Below are positions 46,961 to 61,939 of a stretch of DNA of 64,000 nucleotides, one piece after another (position 1 is the stretch's first letter; the number at the start of each line of letters is the position of its first letter). The stretch covers positions 39,238,501 through 39,302,500 of the forward strand of contig NC_133024.1 of NCBI RefSeq assembly GCF_048771995.1, given 5' to 3'. Position numbers and translations under genes: made by a program. This DNA comes from Taeniopygia guttata. Its lineage: Eukaryota; Chordata; Aves; Passeriformes; Estrildidae. A model generated the notes under the pieces. It had not been told where the DNA came from and ran no database searches. It was given only the letters and a program-made list of their open reading frames with translations.

Positions 46961-49900
46961 CTCTAAATAATGTTAATGGAAGGATAAGTGTAATATAATT
47001 TAAGAGGAATCATTTTGGATTTAACTATGTTTGCCAGTGCATAAGATACTTACAAGTGCTACTTATGTAGTCACCTACTGTGGCCTCTTGACACTGCAGT
47101 TTCTCTTGTTAGAGACTCATTTCACACCCATGCTTCTGCCACTGCCTTCTGCATTATGGGTGGTGGAGAGTAAAGCAGCAATGTCACCTGAGAGACTGAG
47201 AAAAGAAGACAAAAGTGAATGAAGCAGAGATTTCAGAAGACACTGGATTAACCTAATTTTTTTTTTTTTCAAGCAAGACTTTTTTTGACAATGGTCAATT
47301 ATACACAAGAAATTATGATAAATCTGTCATCTCTTTTCCTTTAATTTCCCCCTTCTTCCCAATGACAGAAAACAGGGAACTGCTTGAAACCTCAAGAGGA
47401 TGCAGCTGGCAGACAGCTGAGCAAGATGTTTCTGAAGAGTTGCTTATTTTCTGAACAATAGTTTCAGGTCAAATGAAATTACTTAAATTAATCTATAGAA
47501 GGAGACTCTTAAAAAATTCTAAAATGAATTTGAATAATGAGCAATTTTTACATTATTGTGTTCTGATAGCTCCCTTTTGAAATGTTCCTGAATTACTTTT
47601 GTAAGGGTGGTGAGGCAAGGAAAAAATCTTGACCTACATTAAATCTATTTGCTTATTTAAACTGAAAATATATGCCATTCTATTTGTTGGGTACTCTTTA
47701 AACAAATAATGAATGATATTTATCCACATCCAGGCAGCCAGGCACCAAGAAACAGTTCTGAGCTGTGCTGGTGATCATGAAAATATTCCGTCTGTTTGTT
47801 CAACCTGCTCCAGAATTTCACAGTTTTTTTATGCATTAACCTCATTTAATTGTGGTTTCCTCAAAATAACTAATAACTACCTAATTCCTACTGAAATAGA
47901 TGCTCAAGCCAGCTTCTTTTCTGAATCTTTTATCTATTAAAACAAATGTAAAACAGTTGAAGTTTGAAAGTCAGTTGGGGCAGGGATGAGAAAGCAGTAT
48001 GAAAATAGCATATAACAAAACATGGTGTTTTTTTTTTTTTTTCATTTCTAATGATCTGAAATAGTTGAAATATAAGAAAACATTTCAATTAAACTATGAC
48101 AGATGTCTTTTACATGATTGTATGGTGTTAGTCACAGCATGGATCAGCACTGAAAACATGAAATTTTTGTGCCCTTATTACTTTTTGTGAAAGGTAAACT
48201 CTCTCTAGACTCAACCCATTAAAGAGAATTATGCATGGATTTTCTCCATCCCTTTCAATCAACTAAGTATGTTCACATCTGTTTTGAAAGAGAAAATTAG
48301 TTTTATAGCACAAGGGTAATGATAGGATAATTGTTTCTTATGAGTATATAACCTTGAAAGAAATAATAATAGGGAATCTGTGTGTTCTTAAAGCTAATTT
48401 TGTGTCAACTTTTTCTTGATAAACATTACTGTTATCCAATGTAGCACAATATTTCTTTTGTTTAAACATGTTTTCATATACCATTAGACAAAATTTCCTT
48501 ATTTCGCACAAAGATTTATTGTTTATTACAGGCTTTAAATTTACAATTCCCTCTGAATATTCAACAAGTTTGTCCTGGAATGATATAAGCAAGCATTATA
48601 CAAGATATTTTCATGCTTTCTCTTAGTTTATCTTTCATGTTCTTTATTTAATTTATCCTTACACTTTAAAAAAAGACACTGAATTGAAGTTATTTAACAG
48701 GAAAGCTGAAATTTGAAACAACTTATTTATTTACATATATCCTTTTTTCCCTGACAGATTGGATTAATGTATTTTTGATCAAATGCTTATTAAGCTACAC
48801 ATCTACACATTCATTCTGAATCTTAGGAGATATATCTTATGTTTACAGAAGTAGGTAAATAAAACATCTAACTCTTTTTCACAGAACATCGAGAGAAGAG
48901 TATAATTTTTTGAAAGAGGGGTGAAAAAAAGCCTGAGAAATAGCACACGTAATTTGTGTGTGATTTTTTTTAAATTACAAAAAAAAGTTTGTATTTTTAC
49001 AATATACAAAATTAATATATTAATAATATTTAGTAGAATTACTATTCCTGCTTGTTAACAGGAGAGTAGTTCATAAAAGATAAGGCTTTTTCATATAGGT
49101 ATGTTCTATTTGAGTCAGTCAGAATGAACCAATATGAATGTGTTATAATTTGCATGTTTCCTTTCAAACTTAATAATCATAAAGATAAAAGCCAACATTG
49201 TAGTTCAGAAACTGCAGTTGTCTGGTCTTCAAATCTTCACAGAGTTCTAGTTAATTAAATAACTGCATCCTCTTATCTTTAGCAGGCTTGTAATTTAATG
49301 CAATAATTTAGCAGAAAGTTAAGTGAGAGTACAAATATTTGGTGGAATTTAAATATCTATTTAACCTAAAATTGGCTGTTACACGTAATCATATTAGATG
49401 TTTTTTCCTAGTCATATTCCTGTTGTGCTGAGGTGCAAAAAGACTAGAGATCATCTTTATGAAATGGGGCTTATGAATTTTAACAGTGTAGTATGTTGCA
49501 GAGAGACATGCTAGATTATTGGCATGAGAAAGATTAGACTTCTTCATATAGTCTCCTTTTTTAAATACATCAGTCACAGCTGAATAAAATGCAGCTTACT
49601 GTCAACCTCTGCTATAACCGCTGAAGGTGTTGAAATGAGCTGAGTCCACAGTCAGTTTCTTTTAGAGCAAGAATAAACTAATCCATTCTGTCAAAAATAA
49701 GGATATTAATTACTTTGACCTCTCAGTATGAAGCAGGTAATGAAAGGAATGGAGGAGTAAAAGAAGATAAAAAAATTACACAAGAACAAAATGTAGAATT
49801 GTCACTGAATTTTGAGTTAGGACCCAGATTTAGGACCCAGGAAGATCTGAGCTTTGCAATTGGTGTATCTGCAGAACATAAACTGGTTCCCAGAACTGTG

Positions 49901-52396
49901 CCCACTGTTTCCTGGGACACTTAACATATATGCACATGTGCAGCTTCATGTGACATCAAGACAAAGGCCTGAACTTAATGCAGCTCCCAAGCAAAGAGGG
50001 TCCATAGACCACACCCTGACAGATATTATCCTTTGCCGTTAAATCTTGATTTTCATAGTGTAGGAAGGTCATGTATTTTAAATTTCCAAAAGTAGTGTCA
50101 TTCTGGCATTTTTCTAGCATAACCTATTGCCTAAGATCGTCCTGAGGTACAAAATGTTCCTGAGGAAAAGTTCCATAACTCTGTATTGTGCTAAAAGAAA
50201 TTTCTGTTCCTTTGAAAATAGCCAGTAGCTATTTATTTATTCAAATCATAATATAACACCTAACTTCTTAACTTATTTTCTATTTCACATGCAACTAATC
50301 TAAGTTTTGCCCTGTAAACTCTCATATTGTGCCAAACAAAACCCAAAGGATGTTAAAAAGTATGTCACTAAAATGGAGATCAAAGAAGAGCAAAGCTACA
50401 ATAACGTCTTAGGGCCTTAGAGCCACATCTCACAATTAACCTGTACTTTCTGAAGTTATATACTACCATAACGTGCAACAGCTTCCTGCTGGAGTACAGA
50501 ACGAAAGGAAGCTAAATGGTTCTTGACTTTTTTTACATACAGCCAGAAAGACACCCATCACAAATTTGGAAATATTGATAAAATTAAAATAATAATTACC
50601 TAACTCTCTCATTGTTAAGATTATAGAAAACAAACTTACTTTTCAAGGTGTAAGTCCAAAGGCAACATTGTCAGCTGGGGATGAAAGAGAAAAAAATTTA
50701 ATGTTAAAATATATTTTCTCAGAAAGATTTTCAGTTTTACTGCAAATATGATTTGTATAAATATATGAGCCCAGAAAGACATTTAGCCATGAAAACCGAA
50801 TTTCTTGCTTCTTTCTGTTGAGAAATATTTTTATCCATGAAGTATACTGACAAATTGAATACACAATAACTCTACCAAATACACATTGTTATCAAATATA
50901 AACACAGTCCATCTATCAAAATACAAAATATTGATATGAAGTAGGTTTTTTTCACTTTCACTTCTTTTCTCAGTTATTCTTGAAAAGGTTATTTATATTC
51001 CTGCTATTTAATTAGCAGTACCTCAACAGAAGAGTATGTGTCACTACAATTTAGAAGTAAAAGTAGATGAAATACTAAATACCTAGATACTCTGGATTTG
51101 TAACAGAAGGTGATTAGAGTGAGCTTGAAGACAATCCAGGATCTAAATGACATTGTGAGCAAATTTTTAATAACCTTATATTTCAACAGGACAACATATG
51201 GTTTCACATGGATTTCAGGAAAAAAAAAGTGGCCCATGTCATTATTATTGAATGACAAGGTGCCTTTTTGTAATCACACTTTATCTGGTAAATGTGTGAT
51301 GCAGGATTCATATCAATTATTCACTGACACAGAGAATGTAAGCATACAATAGTTATTGCTCTAAAGGATTTGTGTGCACTACATGAGTGAATGGCCTGGA
51401 ATGGCCTGAATCCAGTGAATTTGTCCTGCTCTTTCAGCTTAGAGATGGTAGCTGACACATCACTAGAAGTGATAGATAAGAAATAGATAAGCAGGAATAT
51501 AGCTACTAATCTAAATGATTGTGCTAGCAGTTAGGGAATTACTCACCAGTTAAAACCCATGTGTTCTTTTACACATATTTAACAAAAAAAGCTTCGACTT
51601 TAAGTCAAAATTGTTTTTAGCATGTATGTTCTTTCCTCATTGAGCACTGCCTCATTATCAACTGTGATCACATTCTAAAATAACCTTTTATTATTAAAGA
51701 TCTTATTAACATGGGAAATGTTCACTGCATTTAGAGACCACAGCTTGAAATGTTCTAGCTTCAAAATGAAGAGTGTAACTACAAGTGTCAAATGTAGACA
51801 TGTGGACAGATGATTTTTCAGTTTAATCAATCTCAAACCAAGAGGTATCAGTTGCTTTATGTCAAACAAGTTAATATATAATGGCATTACTTTATGCGCT
51901 GGTTAGTATGTCTAGTACTATTAGAATAGCATAGTAGTATCTATGTCTCCAGATAAAGAATTTACAGAAAAAAAAAGATGAGTTCATTCTCAAACACAAA
52001 ATAAAATGAGGTGCTAATAACACTGGCAGCAAGAGCAGCTGATGCACATAGTCCCTATTACCAGCCACTGACATTGTATATGGAAAAACTTATCAGAAAG
52101 ACTTGTAAGTTTTTAAGAACAAAGAGAAAAACTGAACCATTTAAAATATGCTGTCCTTGATGAGATTCTATAGTCAAGACCTTGTGAATAGTTTACAATG
52201 GGACAGTTGAATTTTTTCCTGAGTGGAACAGGGCACAGGCATGAAAGACTTGCTTCCCTTCGCACGCTCATGAGTTACTTAGTCCTTCATCCTGCCTGCT
52301 CTACAACATTCCAGTGAATCAGAGTGCTGAATTTTACATCTGAGCTTCAGCAAATCCAGAAGGCGATTTGCTATGAACAGTGAAATATGTAATAGC
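46961..52396. other. Unique AT-rich sequence, no gene seen
   Basis: No gene is supported. A 15-base T run lies at 48028-48042. Frames are at most 84 codons, none with a domain. Confidence 0.5.
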
Positions 52397-52451
52397 AAAA
52401 ACCCCCAACCAAGACCAAAGAAAACCAAACCAAACCCCTACAACACAAAAC
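52397..52451 (+). repeat. A/C-rich tract
   Basis: AAAACCCCCAACC, AAAACCAAACC and CCTACAACAC words, of the same class as the other A/C tracts. Confidence 0.7.
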
Positions 52452-55400
52452 CTGCCCTGCAGTAGCCTTTTCAGATTAAAACTTCCATGACAGAAAAATA
52501 GAAATTAGTTCAGAAATCAGTGAAGACTTATGAAAAAGGGAGATGTCTCTGCAGAATAATTAGCTACTTCAAAGTAGTAATTATTTTTTAAGTCTTTCTT
52601 TGCAATTCATTGGTGTATTAAACAACTTGTTTTTCTTTTTGTCCTATTTGACAGAAATTGGATTCCATTTTTTTTGTGTTATGCTTCTTCATTTAATAGA
52701 AAAATATTTTTTACTGGTAAGTGCTCAACTGAGAAACAAATATTGAAATGTCTGGTTTTTAGAGTCTTTTTTCATTTGTAGCAAAGCACACAACATTTCC
52801 AATATTTCTTACAAAAAGCATATGATTGTTTAGTGCACTGCAGGAATCTTGATGAGAATTGAAACACATTTACAGAGAAAATATGAAGATTATATTAAAA
52901 ATGACATCTAACAATGTCATCTGCAAGTATTGATATACTTTACATAACATTTCCATTTTGCACTGCAACAGTGCAAACACCAGTTTAAACAACCAGAAAG
53001 ATTAATGTATGCAAGAGAAGCTGACCATCCTTTCTGACTTTCTGATAGGTAAGGAACATAAAACTTGACCTGTATCCTAAACAGGGAGTAGGTGCATGAA
53101 ATTAAAGCCATGAAAGAAAACACTATGTATCACATACTTTTCTTTTTCCTTAACCTTTTATTCATCACTACAGATTCTACATAAGCACATAAATGCACAT
53201 GAAAATATATGTTACTTTTCTCATTAAAATGTGTGCAAAAGATTAAAAAACCCACCTTGCTAAGCTTACAGTGTGTTTGATGAGTACAAAAAACTTGAAT
53301 ACTGTTTTAGGAAAAACATGTCTGAAAGTTACCTAGACAAATTTGCTGTGAAGCAATTTTTAATATCTTCCCTCCCCCCTCAAAATGTTTTTAACTAAAA
53401 CAAGGAATTGCCATTAAAATACAGAGCACTTTTCTGTAAGTGTGATGCCTGTTTCTTTTTAAAGTCTCAAATATGATGTAGCAAAGTGATCAAATATGCT
53501 CTATGCATTCCCTAGAATGTTAGTACAGAATTTTTCAGCAGCTTATTATGTGTGCTAATATCACAACAATCAGAAACAGGGAATGAGGAATTCTTTGGCA
53601 ATAATGTTTAATGCCTAACCTTTTATCTCTAATAAGGAGAAAAGGCTTAAATAAGACAAATTTCCACATCCTCTACAGGCTTAAATACACTGGATGAGGT
53701 GGAAAACTCCAATTATTGCATTCCTGATAGGCACTTGTACTCATTAGTGGGAATTTTCATTCATCACTGGGGAATAATTGATTTTTAAATTTAGATATTC
53801 CACTGTCCATCTTCCAACATAAAGGAAAAAAATATTGCTATAATAAATCCCAGTAACAATAACTGTCTGAAAAAAAGTCATTGCTGTAGTTAATATTGCA
53901 TTGTTAAATTATAGTTCTTCATTACTTAAAAATATGAGTTTTTAAAAATCCAAATAATTAGTAATCAATTTATTTTATTTAGAAAGTTAAAGGTTAATTT
54001 TCTTAAATATACTGAAAGTAATAAAACACTGTAGATATATTAATCATACAAAATACTCTAAGAAAATCTATTTTTTCTGCTGATGGTATTTTGCTGCACC
54101 TCTTTATCCTTCAGTTTAATTAGTGATGCACAGATGCAAAGAGAATAAATCCATGCCATTAAAAACTTGTATGCATCTGGATAATTTGCAGCACTGTAAA
54201 TCATTAACCAATAATGCAATATAATTTAAAAAAACCTTTGGGGCAGACTTTCAAAGGAATTTAAGTATTTGTGGCAGGTAGGATTCTACTACAATTTTCA
54301 GGAATTTAAGCATCAATTCCACTGAAGAGTCAGTGACAATTAGAATTCTGCACAGTTTTGAAATACCAGTAGGTATTATTTTACATGATTTGGTATCTAA
54401 ATGGTTTTAAAAAATCTGATGGCTTATTAATCCCTCTTGAAGAAGAGTAGTTTGATTTTATGGCCATAGGCCCATAGAAAAGTTAGTATAAAATAATGAA
54501 GATGGGCATACATAGGGTTGCAGCTGTAGCATGGAAAATACCAATGTATTTTTGCTCACAGTCAATAATGAGCTGGCTTGCTACAGAGGTATGTATGAAC
54601 TCTCTACACTCTACAGACACATGAGCGCTGGGGGATAATTTGTGTTAATGATTTTTATTGTAATACTGAGTAATGATTACAGAGTATATCAACAAACAGC
54701 GGTCAGCTTCACAAATGTAAAAAATAGATCCAGGCATTAAATGTGACTTAAATTAATAACAAACTTATCTCATAAATAGCTTCAAGAATTCAAAAATATT
54801 TCTTTTTACTCTATTGAGACAGATAAACAGAAAATCAAAGCACATACCCTCTACCAAGTGTTCAATTTCTTCCTGTTAAACTTACTCTACCCATTTATCC
54901 TTTTTTTTTTTTTTTTTTTTTTCCTAGCCTGCATAGAACTTTTGGCTCACAGCATTCAAATGGAACTCCATGCAGCCTGGCAAATGGAGCTTTAAAAGTA
55001 GCCTCAGTCTCCTGCTCCTTGCCTATATGAAAAATCTATCCTTAAACTGGCACTGTTTCACTGCATTGCAGACATCTTTTAAAACTTGATGTAGTTGCCT
55101 TCCTTCCTTGAGGAGATAGATACTATGTGGAGAGTCAGATTGGAAAAGAGACTGGTAAAAAAAAAAATCTATTAGAAATCTTAAAATTCTTCTTTTCCTG
55201 TAAGCTCAAAGTAATTTTTCTGCAGTGAAATACTCTTGAAGCTGCAGTGAAAATATTCTGTATTCTAGTGGCATTTTGAAGGGGTGATAGCAATGATGGG
55301 ATGGAAATCAAAGCATAAAACTGCAAGGAGAAATAACTGTATAGTTTATTTCCAGGGTAATGTTTGTACTAGGATGCTCTAGGGAAAAAAAAAAATTAAT

Positions 55401-58400
55401 AAATAGCTCCATTTTCATATACAATACTATTATAATATAGTCCATTTGCTTTTGTAAACACACCACAAGGCTTTGGATGACAGGTAATTCACAGGTTCAA
55501 TATCCTTCATTAATTGATTCTGAATGAAATAGGGAGAACACTAATCAGAACTGATTTCAAGTGCTGTTTACCTGAGGGAGTGAAAATGGTATCTTCTCCC
55601 AAGAGGAAATGTTAATATTACATTAAAAAGACAAGCCCTGTGATATCCTGGGTGTCTCAGGAGAAACAGGAGTTTAATAACCTGCAAAGTATTTCCCTGC
55701 TGAGGTAGAACACCAGGAATACAGAGCAAATTTTAAGGAAACCACTTGACTGCAGATGTGCAGAATAGTGGCTCTCTTCCCATAGCACTCTGTTCCATTC
55801 TCCCAGCCTTATTTTTTTTCCCACTACAGAAAGGCTGGTTGCCCATCTTTACTCAGCTTGATACAGGATTGATAAAGGCAGTTTGATAAAGTCAAGTGCT
55901 TTGGATCCAAGTCTGTAAAAACTAGTCTCCAACGTTTATTTCAGAGATAATTTTTGAGATCAGATCTTTATTGTCAGATTGTCCACTTCATTTGTTAGAA
56001 AGCTGTGTCAGTCTCTAAGAAAACTTTATCAGTACATAACTATATAAATCCCAGATATTATTTCTAGAACAACTGGAAAGGTATATTTACCAAGGAAAAG
56101 AATGTATTTGAAAGAGCAGGCAGCAATACCTCAAAGAGAGACATAAGTGAAGACAGTAGCAAATCTTTGGAGGCAGATGTAATGCAGTGACAATAAAGCT
56201 GAAGAACAAACCAGAGACCAGTCAAACTGAGGAGGCAGCTTTGGAACTTCCATTCAGATGGCAGAGATGCATTCTACCACAAAGAGAGTGGAAACCCTTA
56301 CAAAACAAAACAAGAAAAGAAATGTAGGGTATCAATTGTAAAGAATGCCATTGTTTCACAAATTATGATTAGGATAGAGACAGAATATGAAGCCCTAAAA
56401 ATTGTGCAAGAAGCAAAACCAAAAATAACAAACTAACAGCATTAAAAAAATCTTTTCTAAGACTTCCCTAGCTAAAACAAAGTAATCTCTTTTAGATAAT
56501 TAGGAACAATTCAACATAAAGCAGCAGATAATAAAACAAAATTGCAATGGATACTTTAGAAATTGAAATTGAAATGGTATTTCATTCAAAACATATATAC
56601 TTAGATTTATTGTTCATTAAAAAGGATTTAATTGTGACTAAGATACTTAAAGCGTCCATCAGCTGATAGACATCAAGGGCAGATGCACGGGTGAGAGTTT
56701 ATTTTGTTTTCCTAAGGTAACCAGGACATTTACATGGGGCTAGTACGTATATGCAAAATAGGATATTTGACCTATGGAAGACTTATACATTCTGGAATGT
56801 TAAATGGAGATCAGCTACAGAGCTCTTCCTTTATGTCACACTGTGATAGTATTTGGAGAAATAATTCAACACATGGTCACATTTTCCATTTTATTCATCT
56901 ATGTAAAAACAACATAATTCTTTTAAACGGAAAAAAAAAGCAGCATGAAATTCTTTGAGTAAAACTGAAAGCTCTTTCAGTTGCCAAAAAAGGTGAATTA
57001 TAACCTTATAAAAGAGTTAAAAGAAAATTGAAAAATATTAAAATTAATTTCTAATTACCCCTACCTGAACTAGTTTAATTGACCTAATCAAAACACCCTG
57101 CTCTGTTCTGTAAAAAAATGTCTTACATCCCATTCATGATTTATTTGTAAAGAGTGTGTTATATCCTGAGTGCATCACAGAATCTCTCAGTCCAGTATCC
57201 ATTTTTCAGAAATCTGACAAACAGTTTAAAAAGAGGTCTCGCATTTCACTCTTCTCTCAACATTGTTACCAATAGTGACTCATTTTCTTTTTATTATTGT
57301 CATCAATAGACATTGTTAAGGTCAATAAGTACTAGTTATAATTTCACGATTCTTGGATACTTTAGACTAAACAAGGAACTGGTTTTCCTAGACTAGGTCA
57401 TTTTTCACATCACTGACCAGAGTGACAAAATCTCAACACTAATATTTTACAAAAATAAATTTGAGGAAATGTCTTTGCTGGAAATGAACCTGAGAAAAGA
57501 TGCCAACTTCCCTAGAAAGATAGCTCACCTAAAACTTTCAAGACCCATTGCAATGAGGTTTCTTTCACATATTTATGGTTTCTTTCATATTATTATTTCA
57601 ATCTCAAATCTTCCAAAGGTTATGATATACAATAACCTTTTTTTTATACATCAAGGAAGAATCTGCTACCTTAGGATGATTTTAAGATAATTTCCATTGC
57701 AATTACTTCATAGATAATTTTTTTTTAAAGGATTAACAAGAAATTATTACAAATACTACATTACTATTTTGTGTTAAGCACTCAAAGATAAATAAGAAAT
57801 CTGTCCCAAGGCAGATACCTGAGGCAAAAAATACACTATTCTACTTTTTCTTTTTTTTTTGAGCTGGCAAAAGTACTTGTGTGTAATAAGTGAAATGAAA
57901 GTTTTTCTTCGGTTGTATAACTTTTAATTTTACTAATTAAAGAGATAGTTTTGTCCTTGACACCAAATTCCTGATATGAAAACCATTCTCTAATTGTTCT
58001 CTAATCTCTCAATTGTATGGTCAGTCAACAGAAGGCCATGAATTATTTTAAAATAATGTGACTTTCTGAGAAAATAAATAATCTTCATTCTTCAAAGAAT
58101 TTATTTACCAAAAGTTTTTTTGTTTGGAAACTGATAGTATGGTTTTTTCATTTTGATAGATTCTGAAGGACTTTGCAGTTTGATAATTGCATAAATCTGG
58201 GAGGTCTCTGCAGAATATAAACCAAAATAATTTGTGATGTACTAACATTCTTTTAATCCACATGGGTAGTTTAAAAGGTTCTGATCTACATTCTAGGTAT
58301 TTGTAGGGAAAGTGCAGTATTTCTTCAATTCTAATCAACAAGAGCACTAAAAATATACAAACTCTGTAAACCATACTAAAATCCTTCCATAGACATTTGG

Positions 58401-60654
58401 AAATGTACTTGGAGAAACAGAGAGGAAGTTAGATAAACGTTGAATAAATTAATGGCTGTTCTTGCACATGTAGAGTAAGTAGTGATGAGTGATGACTCAT
58501 AATTGTTTCAGTTTCCCTTTCTAAAACTTACTTGGATTATAAGGTTTAGAAATCTGCTGTCTGGTGAATGGGGTAGTAAAATGAGGGTCCTGCTTAAGCA
58601 AGCTCTTGTAAGTAATTCTTTTTGTCATCAATGTGAAGAAGATCAGTATCTGAGCTATGTCTTGTCTTTGACCCCTTGCTTGTCCTTATAGCCTAGCTAT
58701 TTGTGTGTGTAAAATAATAGCTGCATATTCAAATGAAAATTTGCAGTTTGTTATAATCTTTCTGTTTGCTGTACCACACTCTGGTTCTGTCAGCTGCAGC
58801 TTTTCCTCTATTCATTAGGTCTGCTTCACAGATAATCTTCCTTAGACTATCACTTTGTCTGTTTCATCCTTTGCTGGTTCTCATGTCTCTACTGCATATG
58901 CAAGTTGCTTGCTGCATTGGCTGAGCATCACCAACTGCGCGTGGTTTGTAGGTTCCCAGGACAGTGGCTGACCATGCTCCAGTTCTCATCCATCTCATCC
59001 TACATGAGATGCTCTTATAAAATATAAATCATTATTACTTTTGTCATAATTTTAAGAGTGAAGTTTTAAATGAAACTTCATAGAAGTATCTGGAGTGAGT
59101 CATCTACACTCAGGATTGTTGGTTATATGATGAAATAATCTCACTGAAAAAAAATTGATTCTCACCCTATTCTGTTGCATTCTTCTGTGCTTTTTTTCCC
59201 TTGCATGTGAGTATCACATCTCACTAAACACCACCCCCTTCATTTATTTCACTTTCCAGGTTTATCTCAACTTTTATAAATCTGATCTCATCAACACAGA
59301 AGGAAATGTAAATAATTTTAAAGCAGCATAAGTGAAAGTAAGAGTTAGTCTTATTTAGAGTAATTTCGTGCTACTTCTAAGCTGTCATTCAGGATATTAT
59401 ATGATATTTTGGACTTTCTGTTGGGCTCATTGCTATTATACTAATGATCTGCTTCTAAACCATGATAATTAAAAAAAAAAAAATTCCAATCAGAGTAAAT
59501 GAGAAATATTTACACATCTGTCTTTGAGGCCATTGTTTCAGGCTAGATGCAAGTTTTAGGCTTAATCTGGAGAAGGATATGATGAAAAATATTCCAGGAG
59601 CAACTCAGAAGTCACTGTAAGACAGAAAAAAAAACCTTCTTCAGCTTTTTCTTGATCTTAGGTCGTTTGTCACCATATTAAATTAATTATGGCCTAATAA
59701 TTTACTCTTTAATTTTCTTAGGGTAAGACTTACCAGACAAACACAAAATGTGTTTTCTTTGCTCACAAATGAAAAGTTCTTCACTTAATGAGCAGTTTTG
59801 ATGTCACATATAGATCCAAGATATGAAAGTTTGTATGGTGGAGTTAATGTATTTCTTCCTGCTCCGAGAAGTAGAGAAGTATTTCAACTCAGGCCTTCGC
59901 CACTTATTTCAAGTCTGACATGCAATCAATCTTTTTTTTTTTTTCCAGTTCTTGGTTTCATTTGAAAAGAAATGTGTAATTTGTTTTCATGGAGAGATCT
60001 GACCTTCATAAAATGGAAACAATTGTGTGGTTCTGTCTTATATGAGTCAAATTTCTAAAATGCAATTCCTACACACCAAAGCCCAGACACAAGGAAATTG
60101 CAAAAGTAGCATCAACAATACTGTGAGCTGTTAATTTCAAGATAATACACTGTGCTGGAAATCACAGCTAATGCCATGATTTACCTTCCAGAGTGATAAA
60201 AGAATGCTCACATTAATTGGTAATGAACAAACAATTGAGCTTAAGCAGAAGTGTTTACAGCTGAGGAAGACTTTTTCTTTCTTGCCATCTTCCATCATTT
60301 TGCTACCATCTGATTTCACATGAGTCACTTTACACCAATGGAATGAAATCCAAGAAGGAATATGTCTAACTCCAGCTAAAGTCTGCAAGATCCAGAGAGA
60401 AATTTCATATCTATTTTTAAAGCATTCATACAGGAGCAGGAATAACAGTTTAGGAAATTAAACCAAACATCTCTATAATTCACCTCTTCAGTGGAGCAAG
60501 GGAAGAAAGATGAAAAAACCTCGTGGGGCAAGAAAAGGACAGAGCAATCCCTCACCACTTACTACCATGGGTAAAATTGGCTTGACTTTGGGGAAAATTA
60601 TAACAGAGTAGGATGGTTATACATAAGAACAAAAGTAAAATAATTTTCTTTTCA
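52452..60654. other. Unique AT-rich sequence, no gene seen
   Basis: Over 8 kb no exon, RNA gene or transposon is supported. A 22-base T run lies at 54901-54922. Frames reach 89 codons (58105-58374, minus) without a domain. The absence of even short CR1 fragments here is noticeable. The part at about 53590-53830 is repeat-free and complex. Confidence 0.5.
54901..54922 (-). repeat. Poly(T) run of 22
   Basis: Twenty-two uninterrupted T residues. No flanking target duplication was found. Confidence 0.9.
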
Positions 60655-61215
60655 TTCCACTCATTTTTTCAAGCTGCACTTCACTCATAATCCTTTTTTC
60701 CTGCCCCTCACTCAATGCCATGCAGTCCTCCATGAACAGACTGCTCCAGTGTAAGTCCCTCACAGGACACAGCTCTTGCCAGAAAATCTACTTTTGCATG
60801 AGTTCCTCTCCACAGGTTGCAAGGTCTAGCCCAGAGTTGGCTTCTTTTTGAGCTCTTCATGAGTCACAGCTTCCTTTGTGGGATCTCCATCTGCTCTGGT
60901 GTGGGGCTGTCCATGGCCTGCAGGGTAGATGTCTGAGACACTGCAGCTTTCTATGGGCTCATGAGAGTGAGGAATCTCTGCTCTGGAGCCTGGTGCACCT
61001 CCTCCCTCCATTTTTTCCTCCAACCTCGGTGTTTGCAGGGTTTCCTCTCTCTCACAGGTGTTGCTCTGGTTTTTTTTTACCTTTTTTTAAATAGATTATC
61101 ACAGAGGCACCACCAAAGTCGCTCAGCTTTGGGCAGCGGCAGGTCTGACACGGAGCCTGCTGGTATTGACTCTGTCAAATATGGGGGTAGCTCCTGCACA
61201 GAGGCCAATCCTAAA
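60655..61215. repeat. GC-richer avian interspersed repeat, family unassigned
   Basis: This stretch is clearly GC-richer than its flanks. Its word order (ATGCAGTCCTCCATGAACAG, TGCTCCAGTGTAAGTCCCTC, then TTATCACAGAGGCACCACCA, GGGCAGCGGCAGGTCTGACA and GCTGGTATTGACTCTGTC) matches a dispersed repeat that I believe recurs in bird genomes. Overlapping 65-95-codon frames on both strands have no domain and are a result of the composition. Orientation and family cannot be fixed from this copy alone, and its limits are approximate. Confidence 0.5.
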
Positions 61216-61939
61216 ACATACCCTGGCTATCTAGAGCTTGCTTTGTAAAACTGACATGTGGCCACACTTCCCTCTTCAGTTTACTATTCCATCAACTTAG
61301 ATAGAGCAGGGTTTTCAAATATGACATATTTTATTACTAGTAATGAATAAACAGATTAAATCAATAATTATTGTCAGCCACAGAACTAAACCTTTGGAAG
61401 AGAAAAGGCTAAGTTTCTGCCTCAATTAGAGCTGTTACTCTGCCCCATGAATTCTATTCCTGGATTTCTATTCTTAGCTTTCTATTTCTGTATGAACTTG
61501 AACAAGTCACTCGTCTTCTCTCTGCTTAGTACTTGGCAGAAGTTCTTCTGGGGTTAAAATCATTATTCAGTACATGTTATGATCACCATGTAGAAGGTCA
61601 CTGCACAGGAATTGCAAAACTTATTTTTCACCATGAATTTAAACATGTTTGCGTTTTGAAATAAAATGGAATTCATTAATAGTAAATAATACAATGCATA
61701 GAAATATTATTTTATGCATGATTAAGAGAAAATTATCTTATTATGTTTGTCTGGTGGAGTAGAATTTGATTAAGAATTCCACTTAAATACATAGATACAC
61801 ACACATTCACCTGGCACCTGTTTCACTGTTAGAGGGGAAGCTGCTGCCTGAGCATCCTCACACTATTCAAGGAGTCACTCACACACCACTTGAAACTTTA
61901 TCTGCAAAGACCAGAGTCCCTTTGCAGCAGGAGGCTTCA
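61216..61939. other. Unique sequence, no gene seen
   Basis: No feature is supported apart from the transition into the segment below. Confidence 0.45.

Noticed and set aside
54880..54950. Processed pseudogene tail at the poly(T) run
   Set aside because: No coding similarity and no flanking target duplication could be found next to the 22-base T run.
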